Positions 52,715-62,480 of a stretch of 64,000 bases of DNA are shown piece after piece (positions within the stretch are counted from its first letter, which is position 1; the number at the start of each line of letters is the position of its first letter). The stretch is from Parabacteroides hominis. Lineage in GTDB: Bacteria; Bacteroidota; Bacteroidia; Bacteroidales; Tannerellaceae. The DNA is taken from NCBI RefSeq assembly GCF_014287585.1, contig NZ_JACOOJ010000004.1, positions 124,001-188,000 on the forward strand. Direction: 5' to 3'. A model generated the notes under the pieces. It made no database searches. It was not told the DNA's origin and saw only the letters and a list, made by a program, of their open reading frames with translations. The translations under genes and the position numbers were made by a program.

Positions 52715-52797
52715 TATCATTGTTGATTCGTATACATTTATACCATGTAAACGGACATAATGTCAGTATTTCTATAAATAAATTAGGATTTACAAAA

Positions 52798-53247
52798 ATG
52801 ATAGGACGTATTACCCAAATCATGGAGCGTGAAGGCTTAACTCCTTCTAAATTTGCAGAAGCAATCGGTATCCAGCGTTCAGCAATGTCGCATATTCTGA
52901 ACGGAAGAAATAATGTAAGTCTGGATGTCCTTATAAAAATTCTGGATCGATTCACTTATGTGGATTCCGACTGGCTCCTTTTCGGTAAAGGCGAAATGGT
53001 GCGAAATCATGTGTCGACACAGCCCGATTTGTTCTCAAATATGGCGATAAATCCGTCCGAAGGGCAAGTCGCTCTTGAATATCGCAAGGAAATGAGGGTT
53101 GATACACCTGTAAACAGCATCAAACCACCTGTTGTTGAGCAAATTATACAACAAGAAACGGCTGCAAGAAAAGTAAGTAAAATAATGGTATTCTATTCCG
53201 ATAATACATTTGATACTTTTATTTCTGAAAAAAACAAGAAAGAATAG
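52798..53247 (+). CDS. XRE-family helix-turn-helix regulator
   Basis: From the ATG at 52798 it is 149 residues. Residues about 1-60 form a Cro/C1 HTH (LTPSKFAEAIGIQRSAMSHI, then GRNNVSLDVLIKILDRF). The C-terminal half is polar with a final strand KIMVFYSDNTFDTF; this layout is common in Bacteroidales regulators with unknown effectors. A longer start at 52720 would extend into the 5' leader and gives no conserved residues. It is followed 62 bp later by pyrK. Confidence 0.85.
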   Translation: MIGRITQIMEREGLTPSKFAEAIGIQRSAMSHILNGRNNVSLDVLIKILDRFTYVDSDWLLFGKGEMVRNHVSTQPDLFSNMAINPSEGQVALEYRKEMRVDTPVNSIKPPVVEQIIQQETAARKVSKIMVFYSDNTFDTFISEKNKKE

Positions 53248-53252
53248 CTTGT

Positions 53253-53284
53253 TTTGGTTTATATACCATATTCATGTATCTTTG
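53253..53284 (+). promoter_or_regulatory. Promoter of pyrK-pyrD
   Basis: TTTG (53253-53256), 20-nt spacer, TATCTTTG (53277-53284): near-consensus Bacteroidetes promoter, 25 bp before the pyrK ATG. Confidence 0.7.
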
Positions 53285-53309
53285 TATAGAATTAGACTAA
53301 TCATATTAT

Positions 53310-54089
53310 ATGAAGAAGTACATGCTTGACATGAAGGTGACTGAAAACTGCAACCTTCACAAAAATTACTGCCTGCTTAAACTAACATCTGATCAGATCC
53401 TGCCGGAAATGTTGCCGGGACAGTTCGTACAGGTACGTGTGGATAACTCTCCTACAACATTTCTTCGTCGTCCGATCTCAATTAATTATGTTGACAGAGC
53501 GACTAATGAACTGTGGTTGCTCATTCAGTTGGTTGGTGACGGAACGCGTCGGATGGCTGAGTATAAGCCGGGTGATATTGTTAATATCATGTTGCCTTTG
53601 GGGAACGGTTTTACGCTGCCTGCCGATAAAGGGCAAAAACTACTGCTGATCGGCGGTGGTGTCGGGACGGCTCCGATGTTGTTTTTAGGTGCAATCCTGA
53701 AAAAGGCCGGTTATACACCTACATTCCTTTTAGGGGCACGTTCTAAAGAGGATGTGCTACAATTGGAACAGTTCGAACAGTTTGGAACCGTATATGTTAC
53801 AACTGAAGACGGTTCATTGGGCGAAACGGGATATGTAACGAACCATTCCATCTTGAAAGATGTACATTTCGACCGGATTTACACTTGTGGACCCAAACCT
53901 ATGATGGTGGCTGTTGCCAAATATGCTCATGCAAGCTCTATTGCATGCGAAGTATCTCTTGAAAACACAATGGCTTGTGGTATAGGTGCTTGCTTATGCT
54001 GTGTGGAGAAGACTAAGGATGAACATCATGTGTGTGTATGTACTGAAGGACCTGTATTTAATATTGAAAATTTGACATGGCTGAATTAA
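53310..54089 (+). CDS. pyrK: Dihydroorotate dehydrogenase electron-transfer subunit
   Basis: A 259-residue ferredoxin reductase-type protein. FAD site [14 protein letters not shown] site [12 protein letters not shown] and C-terminal [2Fe-2S] Cys motif [15 protein letters not shown] ... [10 protein letters not shown]. It passes electrons from PyrD (class 1B) to NAD+ in pyrimidine synthesis. It overlaps pyrD by 13 bp. Confidence 0.95.
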   Translation: MKKYMLDMKVTENCNLHKNYCLLKLTSDQILPEMLPGQFVQVRVDNSPTTFLRRPISINYVDRATNELWLLIQLVGDGTRRMAEYKPGDIVNIMLPLGNGFTLPADKGQKLLLIGGGVGTAPMLFLGAILKKAGYTPTFLLGARSKEDVLQLEQFEQFGTVYVTTEDGSLGETGYVTNHSILKDVHFDRIYTCGPKPMMVAVAKYAHASSIACEVSLENTMACGIGACLCCVEKTKDEHHVCVCTEGPVFNIENLTWLN

Positions 54090-54988
54090 ACGTAAACATC
54101 GGTAATTTACAATTGAAGAACCCGGTCATGACGGCGTCGGGTACTTTCGGATATGGCATTGAATATTCGGACTTTATGGATATCTCCCGCTTGGGCGGTA
54201 TTTTTGTGAAAGGGACAACGATCCAGCCGCGCGAAGGGAACTTCTATCCCCGTATGGCGGAAACCCCTTCGGGAATGTTGAATGCTGTAGGTCTGCAGAA
54301 TAAAGGTGCACAATATTTTGTCGATCATATCTATCCGGAGATTAAGGATATCGACACGAACATGATTGTAAACGTGAGCGGTTCCTCTGTAGAAACGTAT
54401 GTGGAATGTGCTGAAAAGATAGCGGATTTGGACAAGATTCCGGCTATCGAACTGAATATTTCCTGCCCGAATGTAAAACAGGGAGGTATGGCTTTTGGAG
54501 TGACAACTTGTGGGGCAAGCGAAGTGGTGAAGGCAGTCCGCAAGGTTTATCCGAAGACCCTTATTGTAAAACTTTCCCCTAATGTGACCGATATTACGGA
54601 GATTGCCAGGGCGGTCGAAGCCGAGGGAGCTGATTCCGTTTCATTGATTAATACCATGCTGGGTATGGCCATTGACGCGGAGAAGCGTAGACCGATATTA
54701 TCTACAATAACCGGTGGTCTTTCCGGTCCTTGTGTAAAGCCGGTGGCCTTGCGGATGGTATGGCAGACATATAAGGCTGTGAAGATTCCTATTATCGGCC
54801 TGGGTGGTATTTCGAACTGGAAAGATGCGGTGGAGTTCATGCTGGCCGGAGCTACGGCAATCCAGATCGGAACCTACAATTTTGTAGATCCTACCGTCGG
54901 TATAAAGGTTATCGAAGGAATGGACGACTATTGTAACAGACATGGATTTTCGTCTGTCCGCGAATTGATCGGAGCCTTGGAAGTATAA
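54077..54988 (+). CDS. pyrD: Dihydroorotate dehydrogenase, class 1B
   Basis: A 303-residue FMN enzyme that oxidises dihydroorotate to orotate. TIM-barrel landmarks: [34 protein letters not shown] (catalytic Cys) and [21 protein letters not shown]. Pairing with PyrK shows it is the NAD+-linked heterotetrameric class. A terminator follows. Confidence 0.96.
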   Translation: MAELNVNIGNLQLKNPVMTASGTFGYGIEYSDFMDISRLGGIFVKGTTIQPREGNFYPRMAETPSGMLNAVGLQNKGAQYFVDHIYPEIKDIDTNMIVNVSGSSVETYVECAEKIADLDKIPAIELNISCPNVKQGGMAFGVTTCGASEVVKAVRKVYPKTLIVKLSPNVTDITEIARAVEAEGADSVSLINTMLGMAIDAEKRRPILSTITGGLSGPCVKPVALRMVWQTYKAVKIPIIGLGGISNWKDAVEFMLAGATAIQIGTYNFVDPTVGIKVIEGMDDYCNRHGFSSVRELIGALEV

Positions 54989-55030
54989 AAAACAGGATGA
55001 AATAATCCTTTCCGGAATAACAAATTAAAG

Positions 55031-55077
55031 AAAAGCCGGTAAAACGCATAAAATAAGTCGTTTTACCGGCTTTTTCT
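55031..55077 (+). terminator. Terminator after pyrD
   Basis: Perfect stem AAAAGCCGGTAAAACG / CGTTTTACCGGCTTTT with a 12-nt loop, then T-rich sequence, 43 bp after the pyrD stop. Confidence 0.85.
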
Positions 55078-55132
55078 TGTAATTTTTATTTGTTTGGAAC
55101 ATGATTATTCCAATAATTATGATATCTTTGTT

Positions 55133-55140
55133 CGTATATA
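55133..55140 (+). promoter_or_regulatory. -7 box of the alpha-galactosidase gene
   Basis: TATCTTTG fits TAnnTTTG, 52 bp before the ATG. No good -33 found. Confidence 0.4.
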
Positions 55141-55191
55141 AAATAAACCTTGAATTTGTAATATCGAATTAATAAATTATAGAAGAAAAAC

Positions 55192-57351
55192 ATGAAGATC
55201 AGACACCTTTTTATGCTATGTCTAATAGCGATATCAGCGACGCTGAGTGCAAATGGAAAAACTGTAATTCCAATTACGACCGATAACATTAGCCTTATTT
55301 ATAAGGTTGATGAGAAAAATGGTCGCCTGTATCAATCTTATCTGGGACAAAAACTGTCATTTGATTCGGATATTGCACAATTACCTCTCGGAAATGAGGC
55401 CTATCTGACACATGGTATGGAAGATTATTTCGAGCCGGCTATCCGTGTTTTGCATAATGACGGCAATCCGTCCCTGCTCCTGAAATATGTCTCCCACGAA
55501 AGCAAACAGCTTCAGTCGGGAGTTAACGAGACGGTAATTCTTTTGAAAGATGATAAATATCCGGTCGAAGTGAAGTTGCATTTCATCGCTTATCCAAAGG
55601 AAAACATCATCAAGGAATATGCGGAGATCTCACATCAGGAGAAGAAGCCTGTAACCCTTTATAATTATGCTTCCTCTTTGTTGCATCTGAATGGCAGCAA
55701 GTATTTTCTGACTGAATTTACAGGAGATTGGGCGCATGAAGTCAATATGAAGGAAACCGAACTGGCTTTTGGTAAAAAGATGTTAGACACCAAATTGGGA
55801 AGCCGTGCCAATATGTTTTGCTCCCCGTTCTTTTTGCTTGCCCTGGACAGGAAAGCGGAAGAGAATGCAGGAGATATATTATTCGGAACTATCGGATGGA
55901 CAGGTAATTATCGTTTCACATTCGAAGTAGACAACGAGAATGGACTGCGTGTCCTTTCCGGTATCAACCCATATGCATCGGAATACTCATTGAAACCGAA
56001 CGAAGTGTTCCGCACGCCGGAATTTATTTTCACTTACAGTACGGAAGGGAAAGGTAAAGCCAGCCGCGATTTCCAGCGTTGGGCACGTAAATATCAGTTG
56101 AAAGACGGCGAGAAATCCCGTATGACATTGCTGAACAACTGGGAAGCGACCTATTTTGACTTTAACGAGGACAAGTTGGTGAATATTATGGATGAAGCCG
56201 TTGCATTAGGAGTCGATATGTTCCTGCTTGACGACGGCTGGTTTGCCAATAAATATCCCCGCAGCAGTGACCATCAAGGCTTAGGAGACTGGGAAGAAAC
56301 CGTAACCAAGCTGCCTAACGGTATCGGAAAGCTGGTGAAGGAAGCAACGGACAGAGGCATTAAATTTGGCTTGTGGATCGAACCGGAAATGGTAAACCCG
56401 AAAAGCGAATTGTATGAGAAACATAAGGACTGGGTGATCCATTTGCCGAACCGTGACGAGTATTACTTTAGAAACCAGATGGTTTTGGATTTGAGTAATC
56501 CGAAAGTCCAGGATTATGTATATGGCGTGGTAGACAATCTGATGACTAAATATCCGGGTATCGCCTATTTCAAATGGGATTGCAACAGCCCGATTACGAA
56601 TATCTATTCTCCGTATCTGAAAGACCAGCAGTCTCATTTATACATCGAGCATGTGCGCGGTCTGTATAACGTGCTGGAACGGATCAAACAGAAATATCCG
56701 AATCTGCCGATGATGTTGTGTTCCGGTGGCGGTGGCCGTTGCGACTATGAAGCGTTGAAATATTTCACGGAGTTCTGGCCGAGCGATAATACGGATGCTA
56801 TCGAGCGAATCTTTATCCAGTGGGGTTATTCCCACTTCTTCCCGGCTAAAAGCATGGCTGCCCACGTAACGAGTTGGGGTAAACAGCCGGTTAAGTTCCG
56901 TACGGACGTAGCCAGCATGTGCAAGTTAGGTTTCGACATCCGTATCCACGAAATGAACCAGGCGGATCAGCAATATTGCAAGGAGGCAGTGGCTAACTTC
57001 AAACGTCTGGACGATGTTATTCTGGACGGAGACCAATACCGTTTGCAGTCGCCTTATGAAAGCCAGCATGCTGCCGTTATGTATGCCAATGGCAATGCAG
57101 GCAAGGCCGTTCTGTTTGCTTTCGATATCCATCCGAGATACGCAGAGTCGATGCAACCACTTCGTTTACAGGGATTGAAGAAAGATGCCCGTTACGAACT
57201 GAAGGAAATCAACCTGATTCCGGGTACGCAATCCAGATTGGCCTGCAATGGCAAGACGTTCTCCGGAGAGTTCCTGATGAATGTCGGCATTCCTGTGTTT
57301 TCAAGCCGGCCGACAAACAGTCATGTGATTGAAATTACAGAGGTAAAGTGA
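55192..57351 (+). CDS. Alpha-galactosidase, GH36
   Basis: A 719-residue secreted enzyme: signal peptide (LFMLCLIAISATLSANG), N-terminal beta-supersandwich, TIM barrel and C-terminal beta domain. GH36 motifs: FLLDDGWFANKY, GLWIEPEMVNP, YFKWDCN (nucleophile Asp 463), CSGGGGRCDYE and FWPSDNTD (acid/base Asp 532). It removes alpha-1,6-linked galactose from raffinose-type sugars or galactomannan. It stands alone, not in a visible polysaccharide utilization locus; the signal peptide places it in the periplasm. Confidence 0.93.
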   Translation: MKIRHLFMLCLIAISATLSANGKTVIPITTDNISLIYKVDEKNGRLYQSYLGQKLSFDSDIAQLPLGNEAYLTHGMEDYFEPAIRVLHNDGNPSLLLKYVSHESKQLQSGVNETVILLKDDKYPVEVKLHFIAYPKENIIKEYAEISHQEKKPVTLYNYASSLLHLNGSKYFLTEFTGDWAHEVNMKETELAFGKKMLDTKLGSRANMFCSPFFLLALDRKAEENAGDILFGTIGWTGNYRFTFEVDNENGLRVLSGINPYASEYSLKPNEVFRTPEFIFTYSTEGKGKASRDFQRWARKYQLKDGEKSRMTLLNNWEATYFDFNEDKLVNIMDEAVALGVDMFLLDDGWFANKYPRSSDHQGLGDWEETVTKLPNGIGKLVKEATDRGIKFGLWIEPEMVNPKSELYEKHKDWVIHLPNRDEYYFRNQMVLDLSNPKVQDYVYGVVDNLMTKYPGIAYFKWDCNSPITNIYSPYLKDQQSHLYIEHVRGLYNVLERIKQKYPNLPMMLCSGGGGRCDYEALKYFTEFWPSDNTDAIERIFIQWGYSHFFPAKSMAAHVTSWGKQPVKFRTDVASMCKLGFDIRIHEMNQADQQYCKEAVANFKRLDDVILDGDQYRLQSPYESQHAAVMYANGNAGKAVLFAFDIHPRYAESMQPLRLQGLKKDARYELKEINLIPGTQSRLACNGKTFSGEFLMNVGIPVFSSRPTNSHVIEITEVK

Positions 57352-57364
57352 TCAAACAAATACT

Positions 57365-57372
57365 TATATTTG
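57365..57372 (+). promoter_or_regulatory. -7 box of the mgtC-like gene
   Basis: TATATTTG fits TAnnTTTG. It overlaps the alternative TTG start at 57370, which favours the ATG at 57394. Confidence 0.45.
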
Positions 57373-57393
57373 CGTGTTACTAAAGCAATAAGT

Positions 57394-58098
57394 ATGTTAG
57401 AACAGATAAACGACATATTACAAAACACGGTTATTACCCCCTATACGGCAGCCGTAAAGCTGTTGATCAGTTTCTTCTTTGGAGCTGTCATCGGGATAGA
57501 GCGCCAGTTCAGAAGACGGGAGGCGGGAATGCGTACCTTTACATTGATTTGTATGGGTTCGACTGCTGCCATGCTGGTCTCGATCTGGATTCCGCAATGT
57601 TATCCTAATTTCTTGAATGGCGATCCGGGACGTATTGCGGCACAAGTGCTTTCGGGTATCGGTTTCCTCGGAGCAGGAGCGATCATCCAGAGCCACGGGA
57701 GCGTGCATGGACTGACTACGGCGGCTTGTATCTGGGTAATGGCGGTAATAGGTTTGGCAGTGGGAGCCGGAATGTATATTCCGGCTGCTATTGCAACTGT
57801 CATAACACTTTTCATTCTGGTCAGCTTGGAACGTTTGGAGAGAAGAATGTTCCTGAACGGTGTCAATAAGATACTGACTATTACTTGTTCTACGGCAACA
57901 CCCGATTTAAAGGCTGTCCGTAAAATATTGGAAAGTAAAGGCGTTTTTATCGTAAGTGTCTCTTTCGAGACATTTTATAAAGAGGACCGGTCCGTTATCA
58001 CATACAAAGTGAACGTAAAGGCGATCTCCTCCTATACAAACTTATTCAACGAAATACGGAGTTTAGGTATTGTTACACAAATCAGATTGATGGCATAA
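57394..58098 (+). CDS. MgtC/SapB family membrane protein
   Basis: A 234-residue protein with an N-terminal four-to-five-span MgtC domain (FFFGAVIGIERQFRRREAGMRT, GIGFLGAGAIIQ, GLTTAACIWVMAVIGLAVG) and a C-terminal ACT-like cytosolic domain (LKAVRKILESKGVFIVSVSF). MgtC proteins affect Mg2+ limitation response and ATP synthase activity in other bacteria; the role here is unknown. It converges with the C_GCAxxG_C_C gene, only 4 bp away. Confidence 0.9.
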   Translation: MLEQINDILQNTVITPYTAAVKLLISFFFGAVIGIERQFRRREAGMRTFTLICMGSTAAMLVSIWIPQCYPNFLNGDPGRIAAQVLSGIGFLGAGAIIQSHGSVHGLTTAACIWVMAVIGLAVGAGMYIPAAIATVITLFILVSLERLERRMFLNGVNKILTITCSTATPDLKAVRKILESKGVFIVSVSFETFYKEDRSVITYKVNVKAISSYTNLFNEIRSLGIVTQIRLMA

Positions 58099-58102
58099 GC
58101 CA

Positions 58103-58576
58103 TCAATCCAATTCCCCTTTCAGCATTCTCCCTGCAATGCGAGCCGAATCTTCAACGAATCTTCCACAGGGGCGTTTCTGATAATATTCTTGCGTACGGG
58201 CAGCCGGTGCCGGTGTCGTAGCTGCAGCATCTTCAGGAGGCAAAAGGCGGCGGCAAATAATCGTTCCATTCTTTTCCTTGAACATATCAGCCATTTTCTG
58301 TACCATAGCATAGTTCTTTGTGCGAGCTTCCTGATCGGTGATATCCAGAACCGGATATTTGAAACCGGCCAACATGGCCATTGCGCTGACCGTCCCGCAA
58401 ATTTCACGCATACGGGCTACACCTCCTCCAAAAGAGACAGACATTTTCTTTGCCATCTCCATGTCCAGTTCAAAAACATCCGAGTAGGCCAGAAAGACAG
58501 ATTGCGCACAGTTATAACCCGCTTCGAAGTTCCGGACTGCACGATTTACACGTTCTTCAATATCGAAGTCTTTCAT
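58103..58576 (-). CDS. C-GCAxxG-C-C family redox-like protein
   Basis: A 157-residue protein with the family's Cys pattern: YNCAQSVFLAY, FGGGVARMREICGTVSAMAML, ICRRLL and KRPCGRFV. The family is thought to bind an iron-sulphur or other metal centre, but no reaction is known. It is downstream of the Dabb protein gene (17-bp gap). Confidence 0.9.
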   Translation of the reverse strand: MKDFDIEERVNRAVRNFEAGYNCAQSVFLAYSDVFELDMEMAKKMSVSFGGGVARMREICGTVSAMAMLAGFKYPVLDITDQEARTKNYAMVQKMADMFKEKNGTIICRRLLPPEDAAATTPAPAARTQEYYQKRPCGRFVEDSARIAGRMLKGELD

Positions 58577-58593
58577 GATACTACCTATATCTT

Positions 58594-58896
58594 TTAATAT
58601 TCATAATCGACGCAAGCCCTGTCTGCCTTGACGGGACCGATGATGCCTTTGGCTACGGCTACATGTTCGGGATGGTTGGCATACGTGCTGACATCCTCAA
58701 GTGTATCCAGTTCCGTAGTCAGGATGATATCCCATGTCTCTGCCGGATTCACGTTAAAATCTACGCGGATCATGCGCAAGACGTCGATTTTGTCGATCAA
58801 TGCTTCTAATCCCGTTTTGATTTCCTGCATTTTAGCCTGCTTGTCGGCCGGAGTTGCAAACTCCTTCAATTTAAACATTACGATGTGTCTGATCAT
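58594..58896 (-). CDS. Dabb family (stress-responsive A/B barrel) protein
   Basis: A 100-residue dimeric alpha-beta barrel domain: begins MIRHIVMFKLKEFA and ends HVAVAKGIIGPVKADRACVDY. The family includes plant stress proteins and a few small-molecule enzymes, but bacterial members of this length have no known role. It follows serB by 20 bp and precedes the C-GCAxxG gene on the same strand. Confidence 0.9.
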   Translation of the reverse strand: MIRHIVMFKLKEFATPADKQAKMQEIKTGLEALIDKIDVLRMIRVDFNVNPAETWDIILTTELDTLEDVSTYANHPEHVAVAKGIIGPVKADRACVDYEY

Positions 58897-58916
58897 TTTT
58901 CTCTTATTATTTGTAG

Positions 58917-60143
58917 TTACATTTTTTCATCCAGATAGGAATCTTTATAGCCTAAGAAGTACAGGATGCCGTCCAGACCGATTGTTGAAATGGACTGTTT
59001 GGCCGTAGCCTTTACTTTTGGTTTGGCATGGAAAGCAATTCCGAGACCCGCAATACTGATCATCGGCAAGTCGTTGGCGCCATCTCCGACAGCGACCGTC
59101 TGGCGAATATCCACATTCTCGACTTGTGCAATGAGACGGAGCAGTTCTGCTTTGCGTTTTCCGTCTACAATGTCACCGACATAGCGTCCGGTCAGTTTTC
59201 CATTCTCCACTTCAAGCTCGTTGGCATAGACGTAGTCGATGTTGTATTTCTGCTTCAGATAGTTGCCGAAGTAGGTAAATCCTCCGGAAAGGATCGCGAT
59301 CTTGAAGCCGACCTTTTTCAAGATACGCATCAGGCGGTCCACCCCTTCAGTAATCGGCAGGTTCTCGGCAATTTCCTGCATAACGGAAACATCCAGGCCC
59401 TTCAACAAAGCGCAACGCTGGCGGAAACTTTCGCAGAAGTCGATTTCTCCCCGCATAGCCGCTTCGGTAATGGCTTTCACCTGATCGCCGACACCGGCCC
59501 GGATAGCCAATTCGTCGATCACTTCCGTTTCGATCAGCGTCGAATCCATATCGAAGCAGATCAGGCGGCGCATGCGCCGGAACATGCTTTCTTCCTGAAA
59601 GGATATATCCATCTCCTGTTCGGCGGAAAGTTTCATGAAGTCGGCCTTCATCTGTTCCTTATCCCTGGGAGTTCCGCGCACGGAAAATTCCACGCTTGCT
59701 TTCGGCGTACGGGCATTTTCGTCTAACGGAATACGTCCCGTCAGGCGCTTGATGTCGTCGATGTTCATATCCTGGTCGGCAACGATGCGCGTAACGCCGG
59801 CGATTTGCCGTGCCGTCAGTTTCCGTCCCAGGATCGTTATGATATACCGGTTCTTGCCCTGCATGGAAACCCATTGGTTATAAGCCTCTTCGGTGATCGG
59901 ATTGAAACGGATATTCACATCCAGTTCGTAGCTCTTGAAGAGCAACTCTTTCAGAATATCTCCTGAGTTTCCTTCGCTGCTCTGAAATAAGATGCCTAAA
60001 GATAGATTGTTATGGATGTCGGCTTGACCGATATCTAAAATAACAGCATTATTCTTGGCCAGTATCTCGGAAAGGGCAGCAGTCACTCCCGGACGATCCG
60101 CACCATTTATATTTATCAGTATTATTTCGTCTTTTTGTCCCAT
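58917..60143 (-). CDS. serB: Phosphoserine phosphatase with ACT-like N-terminus
   Basis: From the ATG at 60143 it is 408 residues: two ACT-like domains (IILININGADRPGVTAALS, then ITILGRKLTARQIAGVTRI) and a HAD phosphatase with CFDMDSTLIETEVID, ILSGGFTYFG and AVGDGANDLPMISIAGLG. It makes serine from phosphoserine. The upstream start (60203) falls in the -7 box and is rejected. Confidence 0.94.
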   Translation of the reverse strand: MGQKDEIILININGADRPGVTAALSEILAKNNAVILDIGQADIHNNLSLGILFQSSEGNSGDILKELLFKSYELDVNIRFNPITEEAYNQWVSMQGKNRYIITILGRKLTARQIAGVTRIVADQDMNIDDIKRLTGRIPLDENARTPKASVEFSVRGTPRDKEQMKADFMKLSAEQEMDISFQEESMFRRMRRLICFDMDSTLIETEVIDELAIRAGVGDQVKAITEAAMRGEIDFCESFRQRCALLKGLDVSVMQEIAENLPITEGVDRLMRILKKVGFKIAILSGGFTYFGNYLKQKYNIDYVYANELEVENGKLTGRYVGDIVDGKRKAELLRLIAQVENVDIRQTVAVGDGANDLPMISIAGLGIAFHAKPKVKATAKQSISTIGLDGILYFLGYKDSYLDEKM

Positions 60144-60200
60144 ACTATTATAATTGTAAGGCGAAGAAACGAATAATTCTTTTAAGTAAAAAGTGTTTTC

Positions 60201-60230
60201 CAAAAATAATGCTTTTTCTTGAATTTCAAA
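60201..60230 (-). promoter_or_regulatory. Promoter of serB
   Basis: Minus-strand TATTTTTG (60201-60208) with TTTG 18 nt upstream (60227-60230). Confidence 0.55.
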
Positions 60231-60246
60231 CTCGTGATGATTATGA

Positions 60247-61461
60247 TCAGAGATATGGAATAATCGTTATATAAATACCTGTAATAATGGCCGAAGTGAT
60301 TACACCGGAGATGTTTGCACCTAAGGCATCTCCCAAAATAAAAGATTCGGGATTTTCCTTGCTGACCAGCTTTTGTGCAACCTTAGCCGTGGTCGGTACA
60401 CAACTCACGGCTGCGATTCCGATCACCGGGTTATAATTGCCTTTCTTAATGAAATACATGATATATCCGCCGATGATTCCACCGATTCCGGACAATAATA
60501 AAGCAGCAATACCTAAGACCAGGAGCTTCAGGATTTTCGGGTCGAGCAATAGTTTGGCATCGCAAAGGACTCCCAACAGCAGACCTAACATGAAAGTCGA
60601 ACCATACAGAAGCGGGCCGCTGACGAAATCATAAATATGCTTCATGCCGGATTCACGGATAGCAACTCCCAGGAACAGGGAGAAGAACAACGGGGAAGCA
60701 ACCGGGAACAGAAAACACAGCACGGCACATAAGATTACGGAAAAAGCCAGCTTTACTTTGGCATCATAGGTTTTGGGAGCCTTTTTAGTTGTCATCTTGA
60801 TTGCACGCAGGCGTTTCGGGATCAGGAGTTTTACCAGATACGGATAGCCTCCGTAGGTAAGTCCGAGATACAGATAGGCGACAACCGTGATCGGGACGAA
60901 CAGATGCTTGGCCAGCATCAACGAAGTAAACAATACCATTGGTCCGTCGGCTCCGCCTACCATAGCAACGGAAGCGCTTTCTCCCAAATTCAAACCGATA
61001 GCGGAAGCGATCGGGAGAGTCAGGAATGTTCCGAGTTCGGCACACAGTGCCAGGAACAGGCTGGCAAACGGTTTTTGCAGCAGGAAACCGACGTCCAGCA
61101 GCGTACCGATTCCCATAAATACAAAACAGGCTATCAACCCGTTACTGAACGTCAGCGTATAGACCGGTTGCAGAAAGTCGATCTGCATGACGTTCATCAA
61201 CTCGTCTGTATCGGAAAGCATCGGGTCCAGGAACAAGTTGCCCAATACACCGCCCGGCATAATCAGCGTACCGCAATTGATTGCGATCATACCCAGTCCC
61301 ATCGGGATCATAACCATCGGTTCGAGCACACCTTTCCAGCCCAGATAGACCAGTAGCCCACCTAAAAGGATCAGAAATATACGGGCTGCGGCCAATAGCC
61401 AGCCACCGGCTACCATTGTTCCAAAGCCTTGGAACAGTCCTAAGAAATCTATATTTTCCAT
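60247..61461 (-). CDS. Sodium-ion-translocating decarboxylase beta subunit (OadB-like)
   Basis: A 404-residue integral membrane protein with about 11 spans. OadB landmarks are NCGTLIMPGGVLGNLFLDPMLS, VAMVGGADGPMVLFTS and IGIAAVSCVPTTAKVAQ. This subunit decarboxylates carboxybiotin and pumps Na+ out. Alpha (carboxyltransferase) and biotin-carrier genes are not in the window. A small membrane protein lies 17 bp upstream in the gamma position. It may serve an oxaloacetate or methylmalonyl-CoA decarboxylase encoded elsewhere. Confidence 0.9.
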   Translation of the reverse strand: MENIDFLGLFQGFGTMVAGGWLLAAARIFLILLGGLLVYLGWKGVLEPMVMIPMGLGMIAINCGTLIMPGGVLGNLFLDPMLSDTDELMNVMQIDFLQPVYTLTFSNGLIACFVFMGIGTLLDVGFLLQKPFASLFLALCAELGTFLTLPIASAIGLNLGESASVAMVGGADGPMVLFTSLMLAKHLFVPITVVAYLYLGLTYGGYPYLVKLLIPKRLRAIKMTTKKAPKTYDAKVKLAFSVILCAVLCFLFPVASPLFFSLFLGVAIRESGMKHIYDFVSGPLLYGSTFMLGLLLGVLCDAKLLLDPKILKLLVLGIAALLLSGIGGIIGGYIMYFIKKGNYNPVIGIAAVSCVPTTAKVAQKLVSKENPESFILGDALGANISGVITSAIITGIYITIIPYL

Positions 61462-61478
61462 ATTGTCAGTTACGTTTT

Positions 61479-61919
61479 TTATTCTTCCGGAGAAAGAGGT
61501 TTGTTTTTATTTGAGTTTCGTTTCTTCATGATCTGTTCTTTCTTTTTCAGATACATGAAGCGCGTGTCACGGGGGTAGTAATAGTCGATCAGGTCGAGTT
61601 GCGATGCCCCGTGGCTGACACCGTGATAGTATCCGCCGGGCTTCATATTGGCAAGATCGGGATTTTCACCTCTGGCGAAGTCTTCGCGTTCGTCATTGAG
61701 TTGCTCTATTCCTTCGGGAGGAACAAGACCTAACAGTTCGCTTATTTTGGCCCGAACTTTATTTATTCTGTTGAACTGCGCCAGTTCAGCAGCGTGCGAG
61801 TGATGATATTCCAGGGAGTCGGCCCAGAAAGCGATACCTTTGATGACACCGGCGACAAAAAAGCCAATGACAAAGGTAAGGCCCATCATCTCCAGGGTAG
61901 AAATGAATAGACTTAACAT
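61479..61919 (-). CDS. Small membrane protein in the gamma-subunit position before oadB
   Basis: A 146-residue protein with one N-terminal membrane helix (about residues 10-30, MMGLTFVIGFFVAGVIKG) and a long charged tail with many Tyr, Lys and Glu (GGYYHGVSHGASQ, DYYYPRDTRFMYL). OadG gamma subunits are also single-span with a polar tail, but the tail here shows no clear OadG motif. It lies 17 bp before oadB. Proposed pump partner by position only. Confidence 0.6.
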   Translation of the reverse strand: MLSLFISTLEMMGLTFVIGFFVAGVIKGIAFWADSLEYHHSHAAELAQFNRINKVRAKISELLGLVPPEGIEQLNDEREDFARGENPDLANMKPGGYYHGVSHGASQLDLIDYYYPRDTRFMYLKKKEQIMKKRNSNKNKPLSPEE

Positions 61920-62005
61920 ATTTCTTAACTAATTTATATGAATAACGATTCTGCTTCCGATGCGATACCGGAAGTAATTTAAAATCACTAAATCCCTGAA
62001 GAGTG

Positions 62006-62410
62006 CTAAATAATTATTTTTCGGAGTACGTAGACCCAATGGCCTGCACGTATGCGAAGAGAAGAGAATTTTATGGATTGTACGATTCGTAAAGTCTCGG
62101 AAGTCTTGTTGAGCAGGTTTTGTTCTTTTTGCAGAAACACTTCAAACTGCCTGGACACTATTTTCACCAGCCGCTCGTAGCTTTCCTGCAAGACCTGTGA
62201 ACGGGGTGTCACGCAAAGTCCGGTACATTTGAACTGGGATATTTTTTCGTAATCGATCTGTTCCTGCTTGACACCGGAATCCGGTAGCCTGTCAAGGAGC
62301 GTCGCGACAGCGGAAGGTAAGGCGGAGATACTATTTTCTTCGGTTGCAATCTTTCCATCCAGCGCGAAAAGGCAGATCAGAGATAATATGAACAGCATCT
62401 TCTTTATCAT
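62006..62410 (-). CDS. Hypothetical exported protein
   Basis: From the Met at 62410 (MIKKMLFILSLICLFALDG) it is 134 residues with a signal peptide; an upstream start (62488) would add 26 residues before it and overlap the pepP terminator. The mature part is helical and contains FKCTGLCVT with two Cys that may form a disulphide. Function and family not recognised. It follows pepP on the same strand but beyond a terminator. Confidence 0.6.
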   Translation of the reverse strand: MIKKMLFILSLICLFALDGKIATEENSISALPSAVATLLDRLPDSGVKQEQIDYEKISQFKCTGLCVTPRSQVLQESYERLVKIVSRQFEVFLQKEQNLLNKTSETLRIVQSIKFSSLRIRAGHWVYVLRKIII

Positions 62411-62480
62411 GGCGCGAATATAGAAACAGTTCTCGGATATATAACTTCCGGGGTGGGATAAAAGTTGTAAAAAATTAGAT

